Source: Methanoregula sp. (lineage in GTDB: Archaea; Halobacteriota; Methanomicrobia; Methanomicrobiales; Methanospirillaceae). From it: a stretch of DNA of 64,000 nucleotides. Made by a program: the position numbers and the translations under genes. Numbering within the stretch: the stretch's first letter is position 1; each line of letters opens with the position of its first letter. The stretch covers positions 62,001-126,000 of the forward strand of contig NZ_JAJRCG010000006.1 of assembly GCF_028679125.1 (NCBI RefSeq), given 5' to 3'. Shown here piece after piece: positions 1 through 8,005 of the stretch. Below the pieces are notes generated by a model that was not told where the DNA came from, made no database searches, and saw nothing but the letters and a program-made list of their open reading frames with translations.

Positions 1-83
1 TTGACTATTAATGTTGCACGATGCCGTTAAAAAAGGGGGCCACCGCCAGAGAGGGAAGAGGCGGGTGGCCGGACAGTGGGGGA

Positions 84-494
84 TCAGACAACCGCACTGA
101 TCGTCTGCTGGCCTTCGGCAGCCCTGCGAATCCTGACCGCTGGTGTTTCCGGTATCCTTACGATCCCGACAGAGCGTTCCTTCCCGTATATTACCGCCCG
201 GAGCATGGACAGGGAGAGGGTAAAATTCCCGGCCCCGAACAGGTCGATATTGAGAGCTTTGCCGGATACAGAGACATGGGCAAGACCCCGGGTCAGTCCG
301 AGGTAATCGTTCCAGTTCCGGGTGACTTCCTCGACCTGCACGTACATCCGGCCTGAGAGGGCTTTCATGAGGTCAGACTTCCGTATGGCGTACCGGTTCC
401 CGAGAATGTGCAGCTCGACAATGTCATGCACCTGGCCTTCGTTGTCAAACGCCTGCGACCTTGTCTGCTGGAGATATCCTGCTTTTTCCATCAT
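84..494 (-). CDS. Hypothetical protein, about 136 aa
   Basis: I do not recognise a family. The protein is soluble-looking, with a middle section rich in alternating hydrophobic residues (beta-like) and a basic C-terminus. The reading frame stays open further upstream, but the start is placed at tandem ATG codons (494 and 491) because AGGTGG lies 8 nt before them and a TATA-like sequence sits about 47 nt upstream. It lies downstream of the nitrogenase-like operon on the same strand, separated by 112 nt, and appears to have its own promoter, so a functional link is only possible. Existence as a gene is likely; function is unknown. Confidence 0.7.
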   Translation of the reverse strand: MMEKAGYLQQTRSQAFDNEGQVHDIVELHILGNRYAIRKSDLMKALSGRMYVQVEEVTRNWNDYLGLTRGLAHVSVSGKALNIDLFGAGNFTLSLSMLRAVIYGKERSVGIVRIPETPAVRIRRAAEGQQTISAVV

Positions 495-537
495 ACACGA
501 CCACCTTTCTGTCGTATACTGGCATTGCCGCGGAGGG

Positions 538-544
538 TATATAT
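538..544 (-). promoter_or_regulatory. TATA-like box for the 84-494 gene
   Basis: TATATAT lies 47 nt upstream of the ATG at 494, predicting transcription start near 515 and a 20-nt leader that still contains the AGGTGG ribosome binding site. This supports independent transcription from the nitrogenase-like operon upstream. Confidence 0.45.
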
Positions 545-606
545 CCCCCCGCCATGCGCAGGGTGAAAGTGATCTGCCGACGAAGATAGTGGGGGGAAAA
601 CAGGTT

Positions 607-1728
607 TCAGGGGGTATGATCCATGCAGGCATTCAGTACCTGCTCGACAAACGACAGGGTCCCGTTGATGCCGGCAAGCGGGGTTGGAGCCAGCCGTATA
701 CTCCCCCGCAGGGGGGGGATGATACCGACGAAGGCCGCAGTCCCGCTGACCGAACGTTCGAATGAAGACCCGATGACAAGATCGGGATTGTGGATCTGGA
801 TGAGGTTCTTCACCTGCGAAAGGCCGGCCGCCTCCACCATCGGGACTGGAGCATCACCGGGTGCCGTGCGGGAACCGATGCAGCAGATCTCCGCATCCAG
901 GTACTGCCGGAGCACCCGGGCGGCAAACGCCGCATACGAGGAACCCGCAAAGACGGCAGCAACCGGGGGATCGTACCGGTGAAGATACTTGTCGCACGCC
1001 CGGACAACACGCTCCTCCTGCTGGTCCAGTTCGGCATAGACCGGATCGCACTCCGCTCCGTCGATCACCTCTCCTATCCTCGTGAACGTGGCACGGATCG
1101 CATCAAACCCCAGCATCCCGCCCAGGTATTCCCCGACACCCGAGGGAAAATCAGTATTGGTGCCAACCGTGAACGCTGATGCGCGGAACGCCCGGTCAAA
1201 CCGGTCGCGGGAGAAAACCGTCCCCACCGGAACCGAAGCAAGGGTAAACAACCGCCGGATCTCCTGCTCGTTCCCCACGGCAAACGGGTCGAACAGGCAT
1301 ACCCCGTCGATATTGACACTCGGGGAGGCGGGATTGATACGGGGCTCCAGCATGGCGAGAGCTTTGGCATACCCGGTCTCGACATTGCCGGAGAATCCCG
1401 GGCTGTCCACAAGGATCACGTCATGCCCGTCAAGCATGGACCGTATATCTTCTCCAAGGATTGCAGGCACGCAGGTCGTGATCACCGCTATCCGCTTGCC
1501 GGTTCCCGAAAGCCCGTCGATCACTTCCACGAGCCGACCCTCGGATCCGAAGATCACGTCATCCTCGCAGATGAACGTGCCATGAAGCGGGGCATGGAGA
1601 AGGGTGGTAGGATAATAGTAACACCCGCTGGAGCCATGGATGACAACCGCGATACCATCAAACCCGGCAAGGCAGGCCGCGGCACCGGTCATGGCACAGG
1701 GCCAGAGAGGATTGTTGCATTCAGGCAT
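607..1728 (-). CDS. Nitrogenase component 1-like protein (K/N-type partner)
   Basis: This 373-aa protein belongs to the nitrogenase/protochlorophyllide-reductase component 1 superfamily. Three cysteines sit where P-cluster ligands lie in NifD/NifK: C11 in PCAMTGA, C36 in HGSSGCYYYP and C86 in TTCVPAILGED. The protein is shorter than NifD or NifK (about 500 aa) and I see no clear equivalent of the cofactor-binding Cys or His of true nitrogenase. The chosen ATG at 1728 overlaps the stop of the D-like gene by 8 nt, so the genes are probably translationally coupled; the open frame upstream of it is an artefact of overlap. Its partner subunit and Fe protein are directly upstream. Substrate is unknown; it is not recognisable as the F430-biosynthesis subunit CfbD. 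Confidence 0.8.
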   Translation of the reverse strand: MPECNNPLWPCAMTGAAACLAGFDGIAVVIHGSSGCYYYPTTLLHAPLHGTFICEDDVIFGSEGRLVEVIDGLSGTGKRIAVITTCVPAILGEDIRSMLDGHDVILVDSPGFSGNVETGYAKALAMLEPRINPASPSVNIDGVCLFDPFAVGNEQEIRRLFTLASVPVGTVFSRDRFDRAFRASAFTVGTNTDFPSGVGEYLGGMLGFDAIRATFTRIGEVIDGAECDPVYAELDQQEERVVRACDKYLHRYDPPVAAVFAGSSYAAFAARVLRQYLDAEICCIGSRTAPGDAPVPMVEAAGLSQVKNLIQIHNPDLVIGSSFERSVSGTAAFVGIIPPLRGSIRLAPTPLAGINGTLSFVEQVLNACMDHTP

Positions 1729-2761
1729 GGATAGCCCGCCTCCAGCGGTGGAGCATCCTCCGTGTCCCGACAGTTCCGATCGCTGCGCTGACCGGAAGGC
1801 GGGAACTCTTGCCAGGAGCGCCGACCACAAGATCCAGAACCGCGGCCAGTTCCTCGGCAGCCAGGATCTCCTCCGCACCTGAAAGGGTGTGGTCAAGTGA
1901 GGCCGGCTTGTTCGCTAGGTCAGAAAAGCCGGCAATCATCTCTTCCTGCCGTACGCATTCCCCGGAAACGGCCTCCTGCCCGTCAATACCGCAGGCACCG
2001 GCAACTGTCCTGATAAACGAGAGCGTTCCGGAAAGCCCGTGGGGAAACGAGGGGATATACGGGGTGCCGAACCGTTCCTTCAGCACCTCCCCGACCGGCA
2101 CAAGCGCCGGGCTCCGGAGGATATTGAGCTGCGCTGCCCCGAGACGGGCAAGCTGGTCGTACGAGATATCGTGCACAAAACGCAGGTTCACGGTCAGACC
2201 GAGCAGCGAGAGGAGCCGGGCAACCTCTGTGTAGTTCTCTTCAACCTCGTACTCGAGGTTCATCTCCCCGATAATATTGATGCCGCCGGTCTTCCGACAG
2301 GGTCCGGCCGTTGCCGCAAGGGCGATGAGGGCGTTGTTGACCCCGTCGTGGAACGTTCCCCCGAGGAATCCCGCAGTCGGAACCGGGACAACCGGGATCC
2401 CGTACTCCTCTGCACAGACCGCCGCCACATCATCCCCGATCGTCTCGACAATACAGGTAGAGAGGACGAAGATGGCACGCACATCCCGCCCGGCAGCATG
2501 CCGGATTGACTTCCGAAGCGTCTCTTCGCTCCCGAACACGATATCGGTTTCCGAGAGGCCGGTGGAGACCAGTTCCGGCAGGATGGCATGATCGTTGTCC
2601 AGCCAGCTGGCGTGCAGGAGCGAGACGTTATGGTGGCTGCACCCGGCCGGGCCATGGATAATGGTGACTGCGTCGCGGACATGGGAGGTCACCGAGATTG
2701 CACCGGTGAGCGTGCAGCCGCCGAGCCTAGATGAATTCACGGGCAAGGGATTCGAGGTCAT
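1721..2761 (-). CDS. Nitrogenase component 1-like protein (D/E-type)
   Basis: A 346-aa component 1 family protein. The cysteine triad expected for an inter-subunit Fe-S cluster is present: C16 in GGCTLTGA, C41 in [10 protein letters not shown] and C103 in [11 protein letters not shown]. It probably forms a heterodimer or heterotetramer with the following K-like protein and receives electrons from the H-like protein. The start is uncertain: ATG 2761 overlaps the upstream H-like gene by 35 nt, TTG 2770 and GTG 2740 are also possible, and none has a clear Shine-Dalgarno sequence. It is much shorter than catalytic NifD and closer in size to tetrapyrrole reductase subunits. Family assignment is firm, function is open. 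Confidence 0.8.
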   Translation of the reverse strand: MTSNPLPVNSSRLGGCTLTGAISVTSHVRDAVTIIHGPAGCSHHNVSLLHASWLDNDHAILPELVSTGLSETDIVFGSEETLRKSIRHAAGRDVRAIFVLSTCIVETIGDDVAAVCAEEYGIPVVPVPTAGFLGGTFHDGVNNALIALAATAGPCRKTGGINIIGEMNLEYEVEENYTEVARLLSLLGLTVNLRFVHDISYDQLARLGAAQLNILRSPALVPVGEVLKERFGTPYIPSFPHGLSGTLSFIRTVAGACGIDGQEAVSGECVRQEEMIAGFSDLANKPASLDHTLSGAEEILAAEELAAVLDLVVGAPGKSSRLPVSAAIGTVGTRRMLHRWRRAIHA

Positions 2762-3539
2762 CGATCTCAAGGGGGGTGGGAATGGTCATCCGGGTGTTCT
2801 CCATGATGCGCTGCGCAAGGGAACGGTAATGATCTGCCTGCGCCGAGTCGGGGCTGTATTCGATGACGGTCTGCCGGTTCACCTCGGCCTGCTGCACGAC
2901 ATGGTCGCGGGGGATGTACTGTATCATTGCGCTGTTCACCCGGCGGGCGAACTCAGAGACCAGTTCCTCTTCCCGGGGCTGCCCCTTCGCGTTGCAGATC
3001 ACACCGCCCAGCCGGCACTTGCTCTTTGCCCGGGACGCGAGTCGCTGGACTGCTTTGCAGATATTGTTGGCCGCGTACAGGGACATCAGTTCGCCGGAGG
3101 TGACCAGGTAAATCTCCTGCGCATAGCCCTCCCGCATCGGCATGGCAAACCCCCCGCAGACCACGTCGCCCAGCACGTCGTATACGATCACGTCTCCTTC
3201 AAGGGCCCCGAATTTCTCAAGGATCTGGAAGGTGGCGATGATCCCCCGGCCGGCACACCCGACACCGGGCTCAGGCCCCCCGGCCTCGACACACCGGATA
3301 CCGTTGTATCCCGTGAAGACAACATCCGAAAGGGAAAGGGCTGCATCACCCCGTTCCCGGACCAGATCCATCACGGTTGGAATGAACCTGCCCTGCATCA
3401 GCATACGGGTGCTGTCCCGTTTGGGATCGCAGCCGATCTGCAAAACCGAGAGTCCCCTGCCGGAGAGTGCCGACGAAAGGTTGGCCGAGGTGGTGGACTT
3501 GCCGATACCGCCTTTCCCGTACAGGGCGATCTGCTTCAT
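2727..3539 (-). CDS. NifH-like Fe protein (ATP-dependent reductase)
   Basis: A 270-aa nitrogenase iron protein homologue. The P-loop GKGGIGKST is at residues 8-16, and the two cysteines that bridge the homodimer [4Fe-4S] cluster are intact: C95 in GCAGRG and C128 in DVVCGG. It should use ATP hydrolysis to drive electrons into the component 1 pair encoded by the next two genes. ATG 3539 is chosen because the protein then begins [11 protein letters not shown], exactly as in this family, and because a TATA box lies 26 nt upstream, giving a leaderless mRNA. Candidates for the family are F430-type (CfbC), nitrogenase-like or uncharacterised reductases; the three-gene H-D-K layout argues against the two-gene CfbCD system. 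Confidence 0.88.
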   Translation of the reverse strand: MKQIALYGKGGIGKSTTSANLSSALSGRGLSVLQIGCDPKRDSTRMLMQGRFIPTVMDLVRERGDAALSLSDVVFTGYNGIRCVEAGGPEPGVGCAGRGIIATFQILEKFGALEGDVIVYDVLGDVVCGGFAMPMREGYAQEIYLVTSGELMSLYAANNICKAVQRLASRAKSKCRLGGVICNAKGQPREEELVSEFARRVNSAMIQYIPRDHVVQQAEVNRQTVIEYSPDSAQADHYRSLAQRIMENTRMTIPTPLEIDDLESLAREFI

Positions 3540-3560
3540 TATACAACAATGGGGCGGCAA

Positions 3561-3569
3561 TTTATATTA
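3561..3569 (-). promoter_or_regulatory. TATA box of the nitrogenase-like operon
   Basis: TAATATAAA (minus strand) is centred 26 nt before the ATG at 3539, the distance expected between an archaeal TATA box and the transcription start. The mRNA would begin at or next to the start codon, which explains the missing ribosome binding site. Confidence 0.6.
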
Positions 3570-3690
3570 GATCTCCTGATGTTAACAAAAGTGGACTTGC
3601 GTTCGATGCAGAAATGTTCGCAATTCCCCTGGGGGGTGTTTCACGGTGCGCTGCATCTCACCAGCAGAGAATTTTTCATCACCGGAAACG

Positions 3691-4047
3691 ATGATCGTAC
3701 CTGTCATGGAATACCTGCACACGCTGCTCAAATTCATAGCCGGCGGGAGTATCATTGTCGGCGTGACCTATATCGCGCAGCAGGTAAACCCGAAATATGG
3801 CGGCATTCTTGCCGCGGCTCCCATCATCACCACTCTTGCATTCCTCTTTACCTATAACGATGCCGGCGTAGCCACCACTCGTCAGCTGGTTCTGGGGACC
3901 TTCTTTTTTGCCATCCCTTCGCTTGCCTTCCTCATCGCCCTGTATTTCCTCATGAACCGGTGGGGCTTGTTAGAGAGTCTCGGGGGAGCATACGGGATCT
4001 GGCTTGGCTGTGTCCTCGTTATCAGCCGGTTTGTTTCGGGGATCTGA
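3691..4047 (+). CDS. Small membrane protein, DUF3147-like
   Basis: A protein of 118 aa (113 if ATG 3706 is used) with about four hydrophobic segments, including a glycine-rich stretch KYGGILAAAP followed by a long segment ending FLMNRWG. The pattern matches small DUF3147-type integral membrane proteins, whose function is unknown. It is divergent from the nitrogenase-like operon. A weak GGAAACG precedes ATG 3691; the frame is open to 3646, but that extension is polar and unsupported by any ribosome binding site. Confidence 0.65.
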   Translation: MIVPVMEYLHTLLKFIAGGSIIVGVTYIAQQVNPKYGGILAAAPIITTLAFLFTYNDAGVATTRQLVLGTFFFAIPSLAFLIALYFLMNRWGLLESLGGAYGIWLGCVLVISRFVSGI

Positions 4048-4076
4048 CCGTCTTAAAAAAAGCCGGGTGTAGGGGA

Positions 4077-5534
4077 TCAATCAGGACCCCTGAACAGGGC
4101 CACGAAGAGGATGACGACCGGGATCACTTCCAGTCTGCCAATCCACATCACAAGAATAAAGATCCATTTTGAGATAACGGGCATATCCGGGGTAACATAC
4201 CCCGTATTGATACCGCACGTAGAGAATGCGGAGACCACCTGGAAGACAATCTCCGTCAGGGAATACGTGGTGAGATGATACTGGAGCACGGCAAGGGACG
4301 CAACAAAGATGATGACCACGGAGAGGAGGATGATCAGCATGTTCTTTGCCGTTTCCAGTTCCGCTGTCGCTTTCGGGATCACCCGGCCTTCGATCCTGAA
4401 CGGCACAAGCACCTTCCCGCTCACAAACAGCCGGCGGAACCACCACATGAGTGCCCTGACCGCAAAGGAGACCCGATCCAGCTTGATCCCCCCGGCCGTG
4501 CTGCCGGCGGCACCTCCGACAAAGATGAGCATGGCAAGGAAGAGCAGGGTCACTCCCGCCCAGTTCTGGAGATCCACGACCTGGAAGCCGGTGCTCGTCA
4601 GCGCAGACACAGTCATGAAGAACCCCTGTCCGGCTGCCGTAGCCATATCAAGATCGGCAAAATAGATCAGGTCGTACGTCAGCACCGAGGTTCCCAGCAG
4701 GAGGAAGAGGAAGAACAGTTTCACCTGTTCGTCGCCGAAGAGACTCAGGCGGCGGTGCTGCACGATCAGGAAGTATAACTTGAACGGGAGAGCACCGGCA
4801 ATCATGATCGGGATGAGCAGGATTTCCAGCGCAACATTATCGTAATAGAGAATCCCTCCGCTGTGCAACGTGAACCCGCCGGTCGAGATCGCTGACAGAG
4901 CAAGGTTGACCGATTCCCAGAGCGAGAGGCCGGTGAAGAGGATCAGGCCGATTGCGCAGAACGTGAGAACCGCATAGATCTTCCAGAGCGAACGCCCGGT
5001 GGCAACAACACTTGGCAGCAGGGGCTCTTCCCGGCCCTCGCTGCGGGGCAGTTTTGACCGGAAGAGTCCCGTGCTGCTGGCAAGGGCAACCGAGAATGCG
5101 ATGATCCCGATACCGCCGACCCATTGCATATAGGAGCGCCAGAAGAGGAGGGTATAGGGTGCGGTGTCAAGTGAACGGATCATCGAGAATGCGGTGCCGG
5201 TCCAGCCCGCCATACCCTCGAAGACCGCATCCGTGAAACTCATATGCAGGCCGAGCATGAACGGGATGCCGCTCACCATGGCACAGGCAAACCAGAAGAG
5301 TGCCACCGAGCACATAGCAGTGGAGAGCCGGCTGCCCTGCCGTCCGCGGGGGAGCTGTTTGAGAACCACACCGGAGAGGAGAAAGATCGCGGGCACGGTT
5401 GCCATCGGCAGGAGCATGTCCCATTCGGCAAAGAGGATTGCCACGATCAGGGGGACTGCGGTCACCGGGGCGACAAAGGTACACAGATCCCCGAGATCCG
5501 CAATTATCGTGGAGAAATACCCGAGCCGGCCCAT
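4077..5534 (-). CDS. trkH: TrkH-family potassium uptake channel subunit
   Basis: A 485-aa polytopic membrane protein of the Trk/Ktr/HKT superfamily. The pore-loop glycine motifs are visible in sequence: TGTAFS in the first repeat, STGGFT in the second, STGFQ in the third and STCGINTG in the fourth. Length is normal for TrkH. It would import K+ across the cytoplasmic membrane and normally partners with the NAD-binding gating protein TrkA, which is not encoded nearby in this window. It stands alone between unrelated genes and ends 30 nt from the convergent small membrane protein gene. Confidence 0.92.
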   Translation of the reverse strand: MGRLGYFSTIIADLGDLCTFVAPVTAVPLIVAILFAEWDMLLPMATVPAIFLLSGVVLKQLPRGRQGSRLSTAMCSVALFWFACAMVSGIPFMLGLHMSFTDAVFEGMAGWTGTAFSMIRSLDTAPYTLLFWRSYMQWVGGIGIIAFSVALASSTGLFRSKLPRSEGREEPLLPSVVATGRSLWKIYAVLTFCAIGLILFTGLSLWESVNLALSAISTGGFTLHSGGILYYDNVALEILLIPIMIAGALPFKLYFLIVQHRRLSLFGDEQVKLFFLFLLLGTSVLTYDLIYFADLDMATAAGQGFFMTVSALTSTGFQVVDLQNWAGVTLLFLAMLIFVGGAAGSTAGGIKLDRVSFAVRALMWWFRRLFVSGKVLVPFRIEGRVIPKATAELETAKNMLIILLSVVIIFVASLAVLQYHLTTYSLTEIVFQVVSAFSTCGINTGYVTPDMPVISKWIFILVMWIGRLEVIPVVILFVALFRGPD

Positions 5535-5616
5535 TACTATTGGGTTGCCGCTCGTGCTCTATTAGTGTTTGCCCGGAAAAACTATACCATCCAAAAAGAG
5601 AGGCTGGATTACAGAC

Positions 5617-5997
5617 CTATGCCTTGTCGGTCCAGAGCCCGTGCACATTGCAGTACGCACGCACTTTCATGCGGCCATCCGGTACCGTGAACTCCGCTTC
5701 AGGCTTCTGCCCGGGTTTCAGCCCCTGGACAAGGAGAGCGTCACCGGAGATCACTTCTATCCACTGGATATAGTGCTTCTCCTCCATAGGGTGGGGGATC
5801 GACCCGAGTTTCACCCGGATGCCCTGCGGGGTCTTCTCAACAACGGGGACATGTTTCTCCTTTCCCGCATCCTCTGTCTTCTCCACCTGGAGGGTCATGG
5901 GCTGGCCGCAGCAGACAAGGGTGCCACCCGAAGGGCTGACAACCATCGTGGTGTTCCCGCATACGCTGCACTTGTAGATCTCAAGCATTTTTGTCAC
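5617..5997 (-). CDS. Desulfoferrodoxin-type superoxide reductase
   Basis: A 126-aa protein with the two-domain desulfoferrodoxin layout: an N-terminal desulforedoxin-like rubredoxin-type iron site (CSVCGNT near the N-terminus and a later CCGQPM) and a C-terminal superoxide reductase domain with HPMEEKHYIQW and the closing CNVHGLW ligands. It reduces superoxide to hydrogen peroxide. GTG 5997 is preferred over the ATG three codons later because AAGGAG lies 9 nt before it; this site overlaps the stop codon of the upstream flavoprotein gene, so translation is probably coupled. It forms an oxygen-defence operon with fprA and rubredoxin. Confidence 0.92.
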   Translation of the reverse strand: MTKMLEIYKCSVCGNTTMVVSPSGGTLVCCGQPMTLQVEKTEDAGKEKHVPVVEKTPQGIRVKLGSIPHPMEEKHYIQWIEVISGDALLVQGLKPGQKPEAEFTVPDGRMKVRAYCNVHGLWTDKA

Positions 5998-6010
5998 GAT
6001 CGCTCTCTCC

Positions 6011-7195
6011 TTAAAGGATTCCAATCTCCTTGTGTTTCCTTGCAATGTCATCGGCAAGCCGGTTGAGCGCAACAACAGCCGCCTCATCCGGCGCACCTTT
6101 GATGACCACCGGTTCAAGGACTTCGACCTTCACGTGGTCGAGCATCTTCACAATCGTCTCAACCGATTTGCCACCCCAGCCAAAGGACCCGATCACCGAG
6201 GCAAACCTCACTTTGGGTTTCAGGACGTTCGCAAGGTACGTGGCATAGACAACCTGCGGGTGGGGTCCGAAGAGGACGGTCGGCGTGCCGACAACCACGG
6301 TCGCTGCATCCACGAGAGCATACGCCAGTTCCCCGATATCCGTCTTCGTGAGGTTGAAGGGTTTCACGTTCACACCCCGCCGGATAAGTGCGTCAGTCAG
6401 CTGGTCAACCATCTTCTGCGTGCTCCCATGCATGGATACATAGGGCAGGACCACGACATTCTTCACATCGTCCGAGACCCAGTCGGCATAGGCATCGAGG
6501 ATGAATTTCGGGTTCTTGTTGATCGGGCCGTGGCTGGGTGCAATCATGACTGGATTGAGCTCACGGACCTTCTGGACATAGCCTTTGATACTGTTCCGGA
6601 AGGGCATCATGATCTCGGCATAATACCGTTTCGCTGACCGGTAGGCATCCGCCTCGTTTGTCACGAACAGTTCCGTTGTGGCAGTATGGAATCCGAAGAG
6701 ATCGCAGGGGAAGAGGATCCGGTCCTCGACAAGGAAGGTTATTTGCGTCTCCGGCCAGTGAGTCCAGGGAGTGAGGAAGAACTTAAGCGTCCGGTCGCCA
6801 AGGGAGATTGAATCCCCGTCCTTTACGACCTGTACCGCTTCCGCCGGGATCTGGAGCAGGGCAACGAGGAGATCGCGACACTTCTCATTGGTCACGACCT
6901 TTGCCATGGGGTACATCTCGAGGACCATAGGGAGGGATCCAGCATGGTCCTGCTCAGCATGGTTGATGATGATGTAATCGATCTGTTCGATGCCGAGTTT
7001 CAGGAGGTTGACAATCAGTTCCTCCTCGTATTTCGGGTCAACCGTATCGATCAGGGCGGTCTTGGTGCTTCCCCGGACGAGATACGCATTATAACTCGTG
7101 CCCTCCGGCAACGGGATCAGTTCATCAAAGAGCCGCCGGTCAAAGTCCAGCGCCCCGACCCAGAATACTCCCCGTACAATCTCGCGTGCTACCAT
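6011..7195 (-). CDS. fprA: A-type flavoprotein FprA (F420H2 oxidase-like)
   Basis: A 394-aa flavodiiron protein. Residues 1-250 form a metallo-beta-lactamase-like diiron domain with the HAEQDHAG ligand motif and later SHGP; residues 255-394 form a flavodoxin domain beginning VVVLPYVSMHGSTQ. In methanogens this enzyme reduces O2 to water with reduced F420, protecting the cytoplasm from oxygen. Start ATG 7195 follows GAAGGAGTGAAGGG. The preceding gene encodes rubredoxin 4 nt upstream and the following one superoxide reductase, a compact oxidative stress operon. Confidence 0.93.
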   Translation of the reverse strand: MVAREIVRGVFWVGALDFDRRLFDELIPLPEGTSYNAYLVRGSTKTALIDTVDPKYEEELIVNLLKLGIEQIDYIIINHAEQDHAGSLPMVLEMYPMAKVVTNEKCRDLLVALLQIPAEAVQVVKDGDSISLGDRTLKFFLTPWTHWPETQITFLVEDRILFPCDLFGFHTATTELFVTNEADAYRSAKRYYAEIMMPFRNSIKGYVQKVRELNPVMIAPSHGPINKNPKFILDAYADWVSDDVKNVVVLPYVSMHGSTQKMVDQLTDALIRRGVNVKPFNLTKTDIGELAYALVDAATVVVGTPTVLFGPHPQVVYATYLANVLKPKVRFASVIGSFGWGGKSVETIVKMLDHVKVEVLEPVVIKGAPDEAAVVALNRLADDIARKHKEIGIL

Positions 7196-7199
7196 CCCT

Positions 7200-7358
7200 T
7201 CACTCCTTCACGAACACGTTCTTTGCAGCAAAACAGACCGGGCACTGCCAGTCATCCGGGAGATCCTCAAATGCTTTCCCGGGAGGAAGGTCCAGCTTGG
7301 GTTCCCCTTTCTCCGGGTCATAGACATGACCGCATATCGTGCATACATACCTGTCCAT
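7200..7358 (-). CDS. Rubredoxin, 52 aa
   Basis: Translation from ATG 7358 gives a 52-residue protein with the two rubredoxin iron motifs CTICGHVYD and CPVCFAAK, plus the usual LPDDWQCP context. It binds one Fe by four cysteines and carries electrons, most likely to the flavodiiron protein or the superoxide reductase encoded just downstream. AGGGGT is 6 nt upstream of the start and a TATA box 43-52 nt upstream. The gene ends 4 nt before the FprA start. Confidence 0.95.
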   Translation of the reverse strand: MDRYVCTICGHVYDPEKGEPKLDLPPGKAFEDLPDDWQCPVCFAAKNVFVKE

Positions 7359-7400
7359 ACTATACCCCTGAAAATTCAGATACTACAGAATGGCGCCACG

Positions 7401-7410
7401 TTTTTAAAAA
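7401..7410 (-). promoter_or_regulatory. TATA box of the rubredoxin-fprA-superoxide reductase operon
   Basis: TTTTTAAAAA lies 43-52 nt upstream of the rubredoxin start. Transcription would begin near 7378 with a leader of about 20 nt that retains the AGGGGT ribosome binding site. Confidence 0.5.
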
Positions 7411-7465
7411 TGGTTTCTATTGGGGAACTGCCCGGCAATGGACCTGATGCCCTTAAGGATACGGT

Positions 7466-8005
7466 TCACTCGCCGGGATTCTCCTGGATATGGTAGCGGT
7501 TGACAAAAAACGAGAAGGAGTGGTTCTTCCGTGCCGCCGTCTCAAGGGAGAAGGACTTGAGGATCTCGAACATGAAATCAATCCGGGAATCAAATTTCTT
7601 GGGAATGCGGGCATTGAAGTCCTCCTTGGTCAGATCATCCGTTGACATCATACCCGTGATACCCAGTTCCTGCTCAAGAGGCCCGGCAATTCCCGCATAA
7701 TACCAGCTCTCGATCTCCCGGATAACGATCACGACACTCCCCCCGTCCAGGTTGCTGAACCGGTAATACAGGATCTGCTTCTTGTCCCGCACCGAATGCT
7801 CAAAATCGATGTCGGCAACGAAGATGTAATCGTTCTTCATCAGCACGACGCTTTGTAAGAACTTGTTCACCTTCTCGCGCTTGATGCAGGCATAGGGTAC
7901 GATCTCCACCGAATCGTACCGTGGCGCAAGGAGGGGCTTGATGATGCGGCCAAAGAACCGCACGTCATCCTCTCCCTCAACCATGATGAACAGGCGTTTC
8001 TTCAT
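7466..8005 (-). CDS. TOPRIM-like protein partnered with AAA ATPase
   Basis: A 179-aa protein whose N-terminus looks like a TOPRIM fold: a glutamate in VEGEDD (E10) and a DxD-type pair in VADIDFE (D65, D67), the spacing expected for metal-binding TOPRIM nucleases. It resembles the small partner (DUF4276-like) of AAA ATPases in OLD/Septu/AbiL-like anti-phage modules, but I cannot assign a named system. Its ATG directly follows the TAA of the ATPase gene (TAAATG), so the two are translationally coupled. A nuclease role is inferred from the motifs and pairing. Confidence 0.7.
   Translation of the reverse strand: MKKRLFIMVEGEDDVRFFGRIIKPLLAPRYDSVEIVPYACIKREKVNKFLQSVVLMKNDYIFVADIDFEHSVRDKKQILYYRFSNLDGGSVVIVIREIESWYYAGIAGPLEQELGITGMMSTDDLTKEDFNARIPKKFDSRIDFMFEILKSFSLETAARKNHSFSFFVNRYHIQENPGE

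Noticed and set aside
607-3539. True nitrogen fixation genes nifHDK
   Set aside because: The component 1 proteins are too short and no nifE, nifN or nifB homologues or cofactor ligands are seen.
607-3539. cfbC/cfbD for coenzyme F430
   Set aside because: Two D/K-type subunits are present instead of one and the sequences do not show the CfbD pattern I know; kept open as an alternative only.
2595-3857. Plus-strand open frame of about 420 codons
   Set aside because: Antisense to the NifH-like gene; composition is not protein-like and it lacks a start signal.
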